Below, piece after piece: positions 17,894 to 28,381 of a stretch of 57,862 nucleotides of DNA. The number at the start of each line of letters is the position of its first letter. Within the stretch, counting starts at the first letter, position 1. Position numbers and translations under genes: made by a program. Origin of the DNA: an uncultured Actinomyces sp. (GTDB taxonomy: Bacteria; Actinomycetota; Actinomycetes; Actinomycetales; Actinomycetaceae); NCBI GenBank assembly GCA_938040725.1, contig CALHZX010000007.1, positions 1 through 57,862 of the forward strand, in the 5' to 3' direction. The notes below the pieces were generated by a model that saw only the letters and a list, made by a program, of their open reading frames with translations, ran no database searches and was not told the origin of the DNA.

Positions 17894-19810
17894 ATGACGG
17901 TACGCAGGCTCGCAGACGGCTCTTGGGAGTCGATCGCAACGCGAGAGGCCACCGAAGACATGAACCTGCCGAAGATGCTCCACCAGCGCGTGGCATCTCA
18001 CCCCGGACAGGTCGCGATTGAGCGGCGTTCCAACGTCGGCGCGTGGCGCCGGGTCACCATGGAGACGTTCCTGGGTGAGGCCGACTCGATCGCGCGCGGT
18101 CTCATCGGCATGGGTCTCGAGGCCGGCGAACACCTGGCGATCCTGGCGCCCACCTCCTACGAGTGGGCACTTATCGATGTGGCCGCGCTGTCCTGCGGCG
18201 CTATCACCGTGCCGATCTACGAGACGGACTCCGCCTCCCAGATCGCGCACATCCTGGCCGACGCCGACGTGCGCATCGTTATCACGGCCACCACCCAGCA
18301 GGCCGAGCTGGTCGAGTCCGTGCGCACCGAGGGCGTCCGCCATATCCTCTCCCTCGACCGCGGCGCCGAGCGCGTCCTGACCGGCGCCGCCCAGGGGGTC
18401 ACGGTCGAGCAGGTGCGCGAGCGCACCAACGCCGTGACGCTTCGCGACGAGGCAACTGTCATCTACACCTCCGGCACGACCGGCATGCCCAAGGGCGTCG
18501 TGCTTACGCACGGCAACTTCATCTCGCCGATGCTGCAGGCCTACGACTTCCTGCCCGTCCTCATCAACGACCCGAAGTCTCGCTCACTCCTCTTCCTACC
18601 GGTCGCCCACGTGCTCGCGCGCTTCGTCATGTACTGCCTACTCGCAGGGCAAGGCGTCACCGCGTTCTCCCCCGACACTCGTAATCTCGTGAACGACATT
18701 GCGACATTCAAACCGACGATGCTCCTGGTGGTTCCGCGCGTCATGGAGAAGGTGTACAACGCTGCGGCCGCGAAGGCCGGAGGCGGCGTGAAGGGCCGCA
18801 TGTTTGCGTGGGCCGCCAAGCAGGCACGCGCTTTGTCTCGGGCCACCGCGTATGTTGACTCTCCGCTGCCCGAGTCCGCCGTTGCGGGCCCCGGCCCCGA
18901 CACCACACCCGTCCCGGACGCGTCAGCGATGCCCTCCCCCGGTCCGTCGACTGCGCTGAAGCTGCGCGGCCGAGTCGCCGACGCGCTCGTCCTGTCGAAG
19001 GTCCGCGCGATCCTGGGCCCGAACCTGCACACGATCATCTCGGGCGGCGCTCCCCTGGCCCTCGACCTGGCGAACTTCTACCGCGGCCTGGGCATCACGC
19101 TCCTCCAGGGCTACGGCCTGTCCGAGACGACCGGCCCGATCTCCGTGGAGACGCCCCAGGACTTCCCGCCGGACTCGGTGGGCTTCCCCTGGCCCGGCAA
19201 CCGCATGAAGATCGCTCCAGACGGCGAGCTGCTGGTCCAGGGCATCTCCGTGTCGAAGGGCTACCACAACCTGCCCGAGGCCACGGCCGAGGCATACGTC
19301 GATGGCTGGTTCAAGACCGGCGACCTCGCCTCCATCGACGATCGCGGCCACCTGCGGATCACGGGCCGCAAGAAGGAACTCATCGTCACCGCGGGCGGCA
19401 AGAACGTCTCCCCCGAGATCCTCGAAGAGTCCCTGTCGACACACCCTCTCATCGCGAACATCATCGTGGTTGGCGACAACCGCCCGTACATCGGCGCGCT
19501 CATCGCCCTTGACACGGAGATGCTGCCCGAGTGGCTGGCCACCCACGGCCTGCCCGTCGTGGATGCTGCGCAGGCCGCGAACCTGCCCGAGGTGCGCGAG
19601 TCTCTCGAGAAGGCGATCGCCCGTGCCAACAAGGCCGTCTCCCGCGCTGAGTCGATCCGACGCTACCGCATCGTCAACGCTGCCTTCACCGTAGAGAACG
19701 GCTACATGACGCCCTCCCTCAAGCTCAAGCGCCGCCGCGTCCTGGCGGACTACGCCGACGAGGTCGACGCCCTGTACGCGTCGGGCGAGGCCGCGAAGAA
19801 TCAGGACTAA
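17894..19810 (+). CDS. long-chain fatty acid--CoA ligase (second of tandem pair)
   Basis: 638 residues, paralogous to the preceding gene along its whole length, with the same ordered motifs (IYTSGTTGMPKG near residue 190, GYGLSETTGP, KTGDLASID, GRKKELIVTAGGKNVSPE). It differs by an inserted Pro/Ser/Ala/Gly-rich stretch at about residues 319-355, between the adenylation-domain segments ending in AKQARAL and RVADALVL, which the first copy lacks. AAAGGA precedes the ATG. The pair probably arose by tandem duplication; divergence suggests different substrates. Confidence 0.92.
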   Translation: MTVRRLADGSWESIATREATEDMNLPKMLHQRVASHPGQVAIERRSNVGAWRRVTMETFLGEADSIARGLIGMGLEAGEHLAILAPTSYEWALIDVAALSCGAITVPIYETDSASQIAHILADADVRIVITATTQQAELVESVRTEGVRHILSLDRGAERVLTGAAQGVTVEQVRERTNAVTLRDEATVIYTSGTTGMPKGVVLTHGNFISPMLQAYDFLPVLINDPKSRSLLFLPVAHVLARFVMYCLLAGQGVTAFSPDTRNLVNDIATFKPTMLLVVPRVMEKVYNAAAAKAGGGVKGRMFAWAAKQARALSRATAYVDSPLPESAVAGPGPDTTPVPDASAMPSPGPSTALKLRGRVADALVLSKVRAILGPNLHTIISGGAPLALDLANFYRGLGITLLQGYGLSETTGPISVETPQDFPPDSVGFPWPGNRMKIAPDGELLVQGISVSKGYHNLPEATAEAYVDGWFKTGDLASIDDRGHLRITGRKKELIVTAGGKNVSPEILEESLSTHPLIANIIVVGDNRPYIGALIALDTEMLPEWLATHGLPVVDAAQAANLPEVRESLEKAIARANKAVSRAESIRRYRIVNAAFTVENGYMTPSLKLKRRRVLADYADEVDALYASGEAAKNQD

Positions 19811-19841
19811 CCCGGCCACCTGCCCGGTGATTCCGAACCAA

Positions 19842-19886
19842 CGAAGCGGCCCCGGCCTCGTGACGGACGAGGACGGGGCCACTTCG
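19842..19886. terminator. bidirectional terminator
   Basis: A long interrupted hairpin (19842-19861 with 19867-19886; pairing CGAAG/CTTCG, GGCCCCG/CGGGGCC and CCTCGT/ACGAGG with two mismatches) lies between two convergent genes. Its ascending arm contains one copy of the 13-base motif found in other intergenic regions. Confidence 0.7.
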
Positions 19887-19900
19887 TGCGTTGACGCCTC

Positions 19901-20395
19901 CTAATCCCGGCTGTTACGACCGGCGACGAATGCACAGAAGAGAGCGAGGAGGACAGCGACACCCGCGACGGGCAACGGAATCCAATACGCCAGACGGTAG
20001 GCAAACTCCATGATGCCGGCGATCACCATCGCGACCACCAGGAACAGGTGGAAGGCCCGCGACCACAGGAATCCGCTCGATCCACCGCTCCACAGAGACA
20101 CAAGCGTCATCAGTAAGAAGACGAACGCGACAGTGTAGAGCGCGCCCACCATGCCCATGTGCCACGTGTGCCGGGCCTCGGCCTGCACGAGAACGCACAA
20201 GCTCAGGTTTCCGATGCCCGCCACGAAGCCGCAGCTCAGCCCGAAGACGCGCGAACGACCAACCCCACGTGCCATGAGCGCGGAGATCGTGAGCGCGGCT
20301 GCGACGCCCATGAGCGCAATGACAATCAGGTGGACCCACGCGGGCCAGTAGTAGGTGTATCCGAAATAGCGGTAAGCCGGAAGCATGAGATCCAT
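19901..20395 (-). CDS. small integral membrane protein of unknown function
   Basis: 164 residues, not recognised. Five hydrophobic segments at about residues 20-41, 50-70, 80-101, 112-130 and 138-158 make up most of the protein; the loops are short and the C-terminus (AGRNSRD) is probably cytoplasmic. It carries several aromatic residues at the N-terminus (YRYFGYTYYWPAW). The ATG is 14 bases after the uvrA stop, with GGGAG overlapping the end of uvrA, so it is probably read from the uvrA transcript. No catalytic motif is visible. Confidence 0.8.
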   Translation of the reverse strand: MDLMLPAYRYFGYTYYWPAWVHLIVIALMGVAAALTISALMARGVGRSRVFGLSCGFVAGIGNLSLCVLVQAEARHTWHMGMVGALYTVAFVFLLMTLVSLWSGGSSGFLWSRAFHLFLVVAMVIAGIMEFAYRLAYWIPLPVAGVAVLLALFCAFVAGRNSRD

Positions 20396-20409
20396 CCTAA
20401 CCGCTCCCG

Positions 20410-23277
<2,868 letters not shown>

Positions 23278-23325
23278 TCGATACTATCCGTCATCTAGGC
23301 AAATGCCGGGATCAGGGCTAGTGTT

Positions 23326-23613
23326 ATGCGTATGGCTTACTACGCAGTTGAATACGTCTACAACCCGTCGATGACGCAGACCATGGACGAGGTTCGTCCG
23401 ACGCACCGCGCGTTCCTGTCCGGCCTGCTCGAGCAGGGGATCAACATCGCGTCCGGTCCCCTCGTCGGCGAAATCCCTGGCGCACTGCTCCTTATCAACG
23501 CCGAGAGCGAGGCCGACGTCGAGCGCATCCTCAATGAGGATCCCTTCTACATCGCCGAGGTCATCCAGGCGCGCCTCATCCGCGAGTGGAACCCCGTCAT
23601 TCGGGCGTTCTGA
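23326..23613 (+). CDS. YciI-like protein
   Basis: 95 residues of the YCII-related ferredoxin-like fold (AYYAVEYVYNPS, the histidine in RPTHRAFL, and GALLLINAESEADVERIL). Proteins of this family are small dimers with a putative active-site His-Asp pair; most have no known reaction. An ATG six bases downstream (23332) is an equally likely start. It is divergent from uvrA and convergent with the P-type ATPase, with hairpins at its 3' end, so it is probably expressed alone. TAGTGT just upstream may be a -10 element of a nearly leaderless transcript. Confidence 0.85.
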   Translation: MRMAYYAVEYVYNPSMTQTMDEVRPTHRAFLSGLLEQGINIASGPLVGEIPGALLLINAESEADVERILNEDPFYIAEVIQARLIREWNPVIRAF

Positions 23614-23626
23614 TCCATACATACGT

Positions 23627-23666
23627 TCGAGGCCGGGGCCGGGTTCACACCCGACGTCGGCCTCGA
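23627..23666. terminator. bidirectional terminator
   Basis: Nine bp (23627-23635 with 23658-23666) enclose an internal loop and an inner five-bp stem (CGGGT/ACCCG). It lies between the convergent YciI-like and P-type ATPase genes and contains a near-copy of the dispersed 13-base motif. Confidence 0.65.
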
Positions 23667-23682
23667 CTCGTATCGAGCGTTC

Positions 23683-26073
23683 TCAGCCCTCCAGGGAGCG
23701 CTTGAATTGGCGCGCGTAGAAGATGCGCTGCGCAACCTCGACGAGCAGGGCAGCGCAGGCACCGACGCACGCAATCACGAACCACTCGTGGCCGGTGGGT
23801 GCAACCATCGAGAAGAAGCCGCGAACCTGTGGAATGAAAACGCCACCAACCGTTGCCGATATGACGCACGCCAGCAGGACCCACTTCCAGGTCGACAGCG
23901 GTCGTGAGGTGATGACGAGGAGCCAGATCGCACCCAGCATGAGCGAGAGGATCGCAGCCGTCGACTCGCGCGACTGCGGCGGGCCGTCAACAATACCGAA
24001 GGCGGTGAGGGCGGCCGCCGCAAGAATCACGCCCGTGGGCATCGCGAGCGACAGTGTGCGCTTGAGGAATCCGGGCACGTAGCGTCGCGGGTTTGGCCAC
24101 AAGGCGAGGAAAAACGCGGGGATACCGATCGTCAGCGAGTCGATGTAGCTGAACTGACGTGGCAGGAACGGGTAGCGCCAACCGACCAGAGCCGTCACGA
24201 TGACGAGCACGGCCGCGTATGTAGTCTTCGCCAGGAACAGCGACGACACGCGCTCCATGTTCGCAATAATGCGGCGTCCCTCGGACAGGACACCCGGCAG
24301 AACAGAAAACTTCGAGTCGACAAGGACGATCTGCGCGACAGCCTTCGTAGCCTGCGTGCCGTTGCCCATCGCGATACCAAGGTCGGCGTCCTTGAGCGCG
24401 AGCGCATCGTTGACGCCATCGCCCGTCATCGCGACGCAGTGATCGCGAGCCTGCAGGGCACCGACCATCGCACGCTTCTGTTCGGGTGTCACGCGCCCGA
24501 ACACATCGTGTTTTTCGATCGCGTCTATGAACACCTCGGAGGTGAGGTCCTCGGGCAGATCGCGCGCATCCATGAGGCGAGCGGGCGACCCGTCGGGGGC
24601 GGTCAGGCCCGCCTGCGCGGCCAGCGCCCCGACCGTCGTCGGATTGTCACCCGAGATGACGCGCACGTGCACGTCCTGCGAACGGAAATACTCCAGTGTC
24701 TCAGCCGCGTCGGGGCGCAGGTCCTCCTCGAGCACCACGAGGGCAGCCACCGCACGGTGGGCGGGTAGCTCATCATTGACGACGGCCTCATCAGCGCGAA
24801 CCAGCGCAACAACGCGGGAACCTTCCTGCGCGATGCCACGAACCTTCGCGAGAAGCTCGGCATTGGCAGCCGAGGCCTCGTCAATGACGAACTCGGGAGC
24901 GCCGAGGACCCACGATGCACCCTGACTCCCCCACGCGCTCCACTTACGGGCCGATGAGAAGGGGACGGACCACTCGATACGCGCGGTGGCGTCGGCCTGC
25001 TCGGCTTCTCCCAGGTGCTGCCAGATCGCTTCGGCGGTCGCATTCGTGCGGTCGCTCGCGGAGCTCGCCAGCGCACGAAGGACCACGGCCTCGTCGCCCG
25101 AGACCACTTCGACGCGACGCACGCGAATGCCACCGGTGGTCAGCGTGCCCGTCTTGTCCAGGCACAGGCAGTCAACGCGCGCGAGTACCTCAACCGCCGG
25201 GAGTTCTTGAACGAGCACACCACGGCGAGCCAGCGTCGCCGAGCCGATCGCAAAGTTCATGGACGTCAGCAGCACGAGCCCTTGCGGGATCATACCGATG
25301 ACAGAAGCAACCGACAGCACGAGGGCCTCGCGCCAGTCTCCCCCATGACCGCCGGCAATGCGATTCTGCGAGTAGAACGTAAGGACAACAATCGGGAGCA
25401 GCATCACCGAGACGACCTGCAACACTCGGTTGATCGATGTCTGAATCTCAGAGACCGTACGCGTAAAAGCACGAGCCTGCTCAGACAAACCCTGAGCATA
25501 GACCCGCTCGCCGACCGCCGTGGCAACCATGCGCCCCGAACCCGCGACGACGCTCGTGCCCGCCAGCAGCTGATCGCCCTGCTTCTTCTTCACAGGACGC
25601 GATTCACCGGTCAGCAACGATTCGTCGATCTCCAGACCTGCCGAGGAGAGCACCGTACCATCCACACTCACCTGGTCGCCGAGCGTCAGATCGATGACGT
25701 CGTCGAGAACAACATCTCGCGCCGGGACAACGTGCAGCGTGCCATCGCGCAGGACACTCGCCTGCGGAGCATCGACGATCGCAAGGGAATCGAGGGTGCG
25801 CTTGGCTCGCAGCTCGGAGACGATACCGATCACCGCGTTGATGATCATGACTCCTCCGAAGATCCCGTCACGCAGATCACCGAAAAGTAGCACGATGACC
25901 GACGCCGCGACGATGATCGCGTTGAAGAGCGTCAGCACGTTCTCACGAATGATCGACACCACCGACCGGGAGGTACGATCCTTCACCCGGTTCACAGCGC
26001 CGCGCGCAACACGCTCGCCGACCTGAGCCGCACTCAAGCCACGTTCGTCAACCTTCAGGATCTCAGCGATCAC
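23683..26073 (-). CDS. cation-transporting P-type ATPase (CtpE-like)
   Basis: 796 residues from the GTG at 26073, preferred because GAGGGGAG lies about six bases upstream; a longer frame starts at 26118. The P-type core is complete: the actuator motif TGES at residues 155-158, the phosphorylation motif DKTGTLT with Asp306, and GDGVNDALALKDADLG in the hinge. The membrane motif is MIPQGL rather than a CPC, and there is no N-terminal metal-binding domain, so it is not a P1B copper/zinc pump; the sequence is closest in style to CtpE/P2-like ATPases (calcium or manganese). The start overlaps the upstream terC gene by 11 bases. The riboswitch at the head of the operon favours manganese export, which is inference. 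Confidence 0.92.
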   Translation of the reverse strand: MIAEILKVDERGLSAAQVGERVARGAVNRVKDRTSRSVVSIIRENVLTLFNAIIVAASVIVLLFGDLRDGIFGGVMIINAVIGIVSELRAKRTLDSLAIVDAPQASVLRDGTLHVVPARDVVLDDVIDLTLGDQVSVDGTVLSSAGLEIDESLLTGESRPVKKKQGDQLLAGTSVVAGSGRMVATAVGERVYAQGLSEQARAFTRTVSEIQTSINRVLQVVSVMLLPIVVLTFYSQNRIAGGHGGDWREALVLSVASVIGMIPQGLVLLTSMNFAIGSATLARRGVLVQELPAVEVLARVDCLCLDKTGTLTTGGIRVRRVEVVSGDEAVVLRALASSASDRTNATAEAIWQHLGEAEQADATARIEWSVPFSSARKWSAWGSQGASWVLGAPEFVIDEASAANAELLAKVRGIAQEGSRVVALVRADEAVVNDELPAHRAVAALVVLEEDLRPDAAETLEYFRSQDVHVRVISGDNPTTVGALAAQAGLTAPDGSPARLMDARDLPEDLTSEVFIDAIEKHDVFGRVTPEQKRAMVGALQARDHCVAMTGDGVNDALALKDADLGIAMGNGTQATKAVAQIVLVDSKFSVLPGVLSEGRRIIANMERVSSLFLAKTTYAAVLVIVTALVGWRYPFLPRQFSYIDSLTIGIPAFFLALWPNPRRYVPGFLKRTLSLAMPTGVILAAAALTAFGIVDGPPQSRESTAAILSLMLGAIWLLVITSRPLSTWKWVLLACVISATVGGVFIPQVRGFFSMVAPTGHEWFVIACVGACAALLVEVAQRIFYARQFKRSLEG

Positions 26074-27061
26074 CGCCGCTCCCCTCGTCCATAGCGGTAC
26101 GTACCAGCGACGCGACAACGGTGATCGCGAGGGTCACGACGATGACTCCCAGCGACACCGACACAGAAATTTCGGGCGCCCACTCGACGCCGCGCCCGCC
26201 GTTAACGAACGGCAGCGTGTTGGCGTGTAGGGCCTCGAGAATCAGCTTGATTCCGATGAAGCTCAGGATCACGCCAAGGCCGTAGCCCAGGAACACGAGC
26301 TTGCCGAGCAACGCGTCCACCAGGAAGAACAGCTGGCGCAAACCCATGAGCGCAAACACGTTGCACGCGAACACGAGGAAAGCCTGTGACGTGATGCCAA
26401 AAATCGCGGGGATAGAGTCGAAGGCGAACATCAGATCCGCCGAGCCAAGCGCCAAGACGACCACGAACAGTGGCGTCAGATAGGTGTGTCCACCGTGACG
26501 GTACAGCATGCGGTTGCCGATGAAGCCGTCGGTAATCGGCAGGACGCGGCGCACGACGCGGATGAAGGCGTTCTCCTCGTACTCCTCAGCGTCTCCGCCA
26601 CCGGTCGCGGTCTCCTTGATCTGCGAGAAGGCCGTCCACAGCAGCCACACGCCGAAAATGAGGAAAACCCAGGAGAAGCGCGCAACAAGCGCCGCACCGA
26701 GTAGAATAAAGACGAGGCGCAGCAACAGCGCAATCACAATGCCGAACAGCAGCGCCTTCTGCTGGTTTTCTCGGGGCACCCGGAATGCTTTGAGGATCAG
26801 AATGAACACGAAGAGGTTGTCCACGGACAGCGACCATTCCATCGCCCATCCCGCATAGAACTCCTGGGCGTAGAGCCACCCGTTCGTGAGCCATATTCCG
26901 ACGCCGAAGACGGCCGCCAACCCCACGTAGAACAGGGTCCAGCGGGCTGCCTCGCCAGCCGTGGGAGGGTGTGGATTACGAGCATGCCCGAGGAAATCGA
27001 GCACGACCAAACCGATGGCGACGAGGGCGAGAATGCCCCACGCCCACGGATGAACAACCAT
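26063..27061 (-). CDS. TerC family integral membrane protein (second of pair)
   Basis: 332 residues with about nine hydrophobic segments. The TerC signatures SLSVDNLFVFILIL near residue 80 and FAFDSIPAIFGIT near residue 210, with acidic residues inside the membrane, are intact. TerC proteins (Alx, YceF, YkoY in other bacteria) are now linked to manganese export and to metalation of exported proteins. The ATG has AAGAGG five bases upstream. The gene follows its paralogue after 58 bases and its end overlaps the P-type ATPase start by 11 bases, so the three are one operon. Confidence 0.93.
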   Translation of the reverse strand: MVVHPWAWGILALVAIGLVVLDFLGHARNPHPPTAGEAARWTLFYVGLAAVFGVGIWLTNGWLYAQEFYAGWAMEWSLSVDNLFVFILILKAFRVPRENQQKALLFGIVIALLLRLVFILLGAALVARFSWVFLIFGVWLLWTAFSQIKETATGGGDAEEYEENAFIRVVRRVLPITDGFIGNRMLYRHGGHTYLTPLFVVVLALGSADLMFAFDSIPAIFGITSQAFLVFACNVFALMGLRQLFFLVDALLGKLVFLGYGLGVILSFIGIKLILEALHANTLPFVNGGRGVEWAPEISVSVSLGVIVVTLAITVVASLVRTAMDEGSGGDR

Positions 27062-27119
27062 GAGTACCTCTTAACTATCCAGCGAGGAAATTTTAGCGCT
27101 CTGCCTCAGCAGGCTCTTC

Positions 27120-28100
27120 TCACGCACGCCGTTTGCGAGAAACCGCGAGAGAAGCCACGACCGTGACGAGAATTGTCACCACGATAAAGGCAAGCGAAAA
27201 TGCGATTGGCGGCTCGGGGATCACACTGACTTCATGACCACCATTAACAAAGGGAAGCTCATTCGTGTGCAGCGCGTGGTTGATGAGCTTGAAACCGATG
27301 AAGCCGAGAATAGCGGCGAGGCCATAGTGGAGGAAGACGATACGATCCAGCAGGCCGTCGATGAGGAAGTAGAGCTGACGCAGGCCAAGCAACGAGAATG
27401 CGTTGGCAGCGAAGACGAGGTAGGCCTCGGAGGTCAGCGAGTAGATCGCGGGGATCGAGTCGACGGCAAACATGACGTCGGCGGTGCTGATCGCAATCAC
27501 GCACAGGAGCATCGGCGTGATGTAGGTGCGGCCGCCGTGACGGTAGAGCATACGCGAACCGATGAAGCCATCGGTGACCGGCACGATCTTCGACACCCAG
27601 CGCACGATTGACGGCGGACGATACTCGTCATCATCATCGTCGCCAGATCCTTCACGGACCTGGCTGATCGCAGTCCACAGCAGCCATGCGCCGAAAAGGT
27701 AGAAGACCCACGAGAAGTTTTCGATGAGCGCTGCGCCGGCCAGGATGAAAAGAAGCCGCAACACGAGGGCGATGACGATGCCCGCCAGCAGGACCTCCTG
27801 TTGGTTCTTACGCGGCACGCGGAAAGAGGACAGGATGATGACAAACACGAAGAGGTTGTCAATACTGAGTGCTTTCTCGGTGATGTAGCCGCCGAGGTAC
27901 TCCTGGCCGTATTCCGGCCCCCACAAGGCCCAGACAATACCACCAAAGATCAGGGCAATGGCGATGTAGGCGAGCGACCACCAGGCCGCTTCCTTCAGAG
28001 TGGGTTCGTGGGGAGTACGGACGTGGCCGACGATGTCGACAACGATCATGGTGAGGATGATGGCCGCCAGAACGATCCAGGCGAGCGCGTGCACGTGCAT
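27120..28100 (-). CDS. TerC family integral membrane protein (first of pair)
   Basis: 326 residues from the ATG at 28100; the open frame extends 26 residues upstream, but that stretch is the riboswitch leader and the ATG has CGGAGG seven bases upstream. Motifs ALSIDNLFVFVIIL and FAVDSIPAIYSLT are the TerC core. It is paralogous to the next gene over the full length. Its ribosome-binding site is the 3' arm of a 10-bp hairpin at 28108-28134, so translation is probably gated by the upstream aptamer. A cytoplasmic acidic run (residues about 160-170, rich in Asp/Glu) lies between helices, as in many TerC proteins. Confidence 0.93.
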   Translation of the reverse strand: MHVHALAWIVLAAIILTMIVVDIVGHVRTPHEPTLKEAAWWSLAYIAIALIFGGIVWALWGPEYGQEYLGGYITEKALSIDNLFVFVIILSSFRVPRKNQQEVLLAGIVIALVLRLLFILAGAALIENFSWVFYLFGAWLLWTAISQVREGSGDDDDDEYRPPSIVRWVSKIVPVTDGFIGSRMLYRHGGRTYITPMLLCVIAISTADVMFAVDSIPAIYSLTSEAYLVFAANAFSLLGLRQLYFLIDGLLDRIVFLHYGLAAILGFIGFKLINHALHTNELPFVNGGHEVSVIPEPPIAFSLAFIVVTILVTVVASLAVSRKRRA

Positions 28101-28245
28101 ACGGGTGCCTCCGGTACGAGTCGGGTACCGGAGGTCTCTTCCCGCCAGAAAGACCTGGCCAGTGACGCCGGAGGCCACGCCGCGTGGGCGGGCCGTCGTG
28201 ATGACGACGCCACTGTTGGTGGGAGTACTCCCCTCCGCTTACATC
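28101..28245 (-). ncRNA. yybP-ykoY manganese riboswitch candidate with translational switch
   Basis: The leader of the TerC operon contains GGGGAGTA (28226-28233), the hallmark of the first aptamer loop of the yybP-ykoY family, a hairpin (28194-28199 with 28204-28209), and an AGAGACC segment near the 3' end where the second conserved loop is expected. Just after it, CCTCCGGTAC (28125-28134, minus) pairs perfectly with GTACCGGAGG (28108-28117), which contains the ribosome-binding site of terC. A second CGGAGG (28232-28237) at the start of the aptamer can pair with the same CCTCCG. Ligand binding would therefore hold the anti-Shine-Dalgarno strand and free the ribosome-binding site. Family match is by eye. 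Confidence 0.75.
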
Positions 28246-28248
28246 TCT

Positions 28249-28275
28249 ATCCTAGTCGGACACAGCCACTGTCCG
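28249..28275 (-). promoter_or_regulatory. possible promoter and operator of the TerC operon
   Basis: TAGGAT (28249-28254, minus strand) is a plausible -10 a few bases upstream of the riboswitch. A six-bp inverted repeat CGGACA/TGTCCG (28257-28262 with 28270-28275) covers the -10/-35 spacer and the -35 region, where a repressor could bind. No consensus -35 is seen. Confidence 0.35.
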
Positions 28276-28381
28276 GTGATTCATAACAAGTGGCGTCTGT
28301 CGCCTTGACGATGCGCGCTGCTCCCAAGAGACGAGGCCGGGGCTACCTTCCACGTCTGACCATGCCGGGCGGAAAGCACGC

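Noticed and set aside
23278..23325. LexA/SOS box before uvrA
   Set aside because: No GAAC-N4-GTTC-like dyad is present in the divergent gap or before uvrB or uvrC.
28222..28233. Perfect 12-base DNA palindrome GGGAGTACTCCC as an operator
   Set aside because: It coincides with the conserved aptamer loop of the riboswitch candidate, which explains the sequence better; kept only as an alternative.
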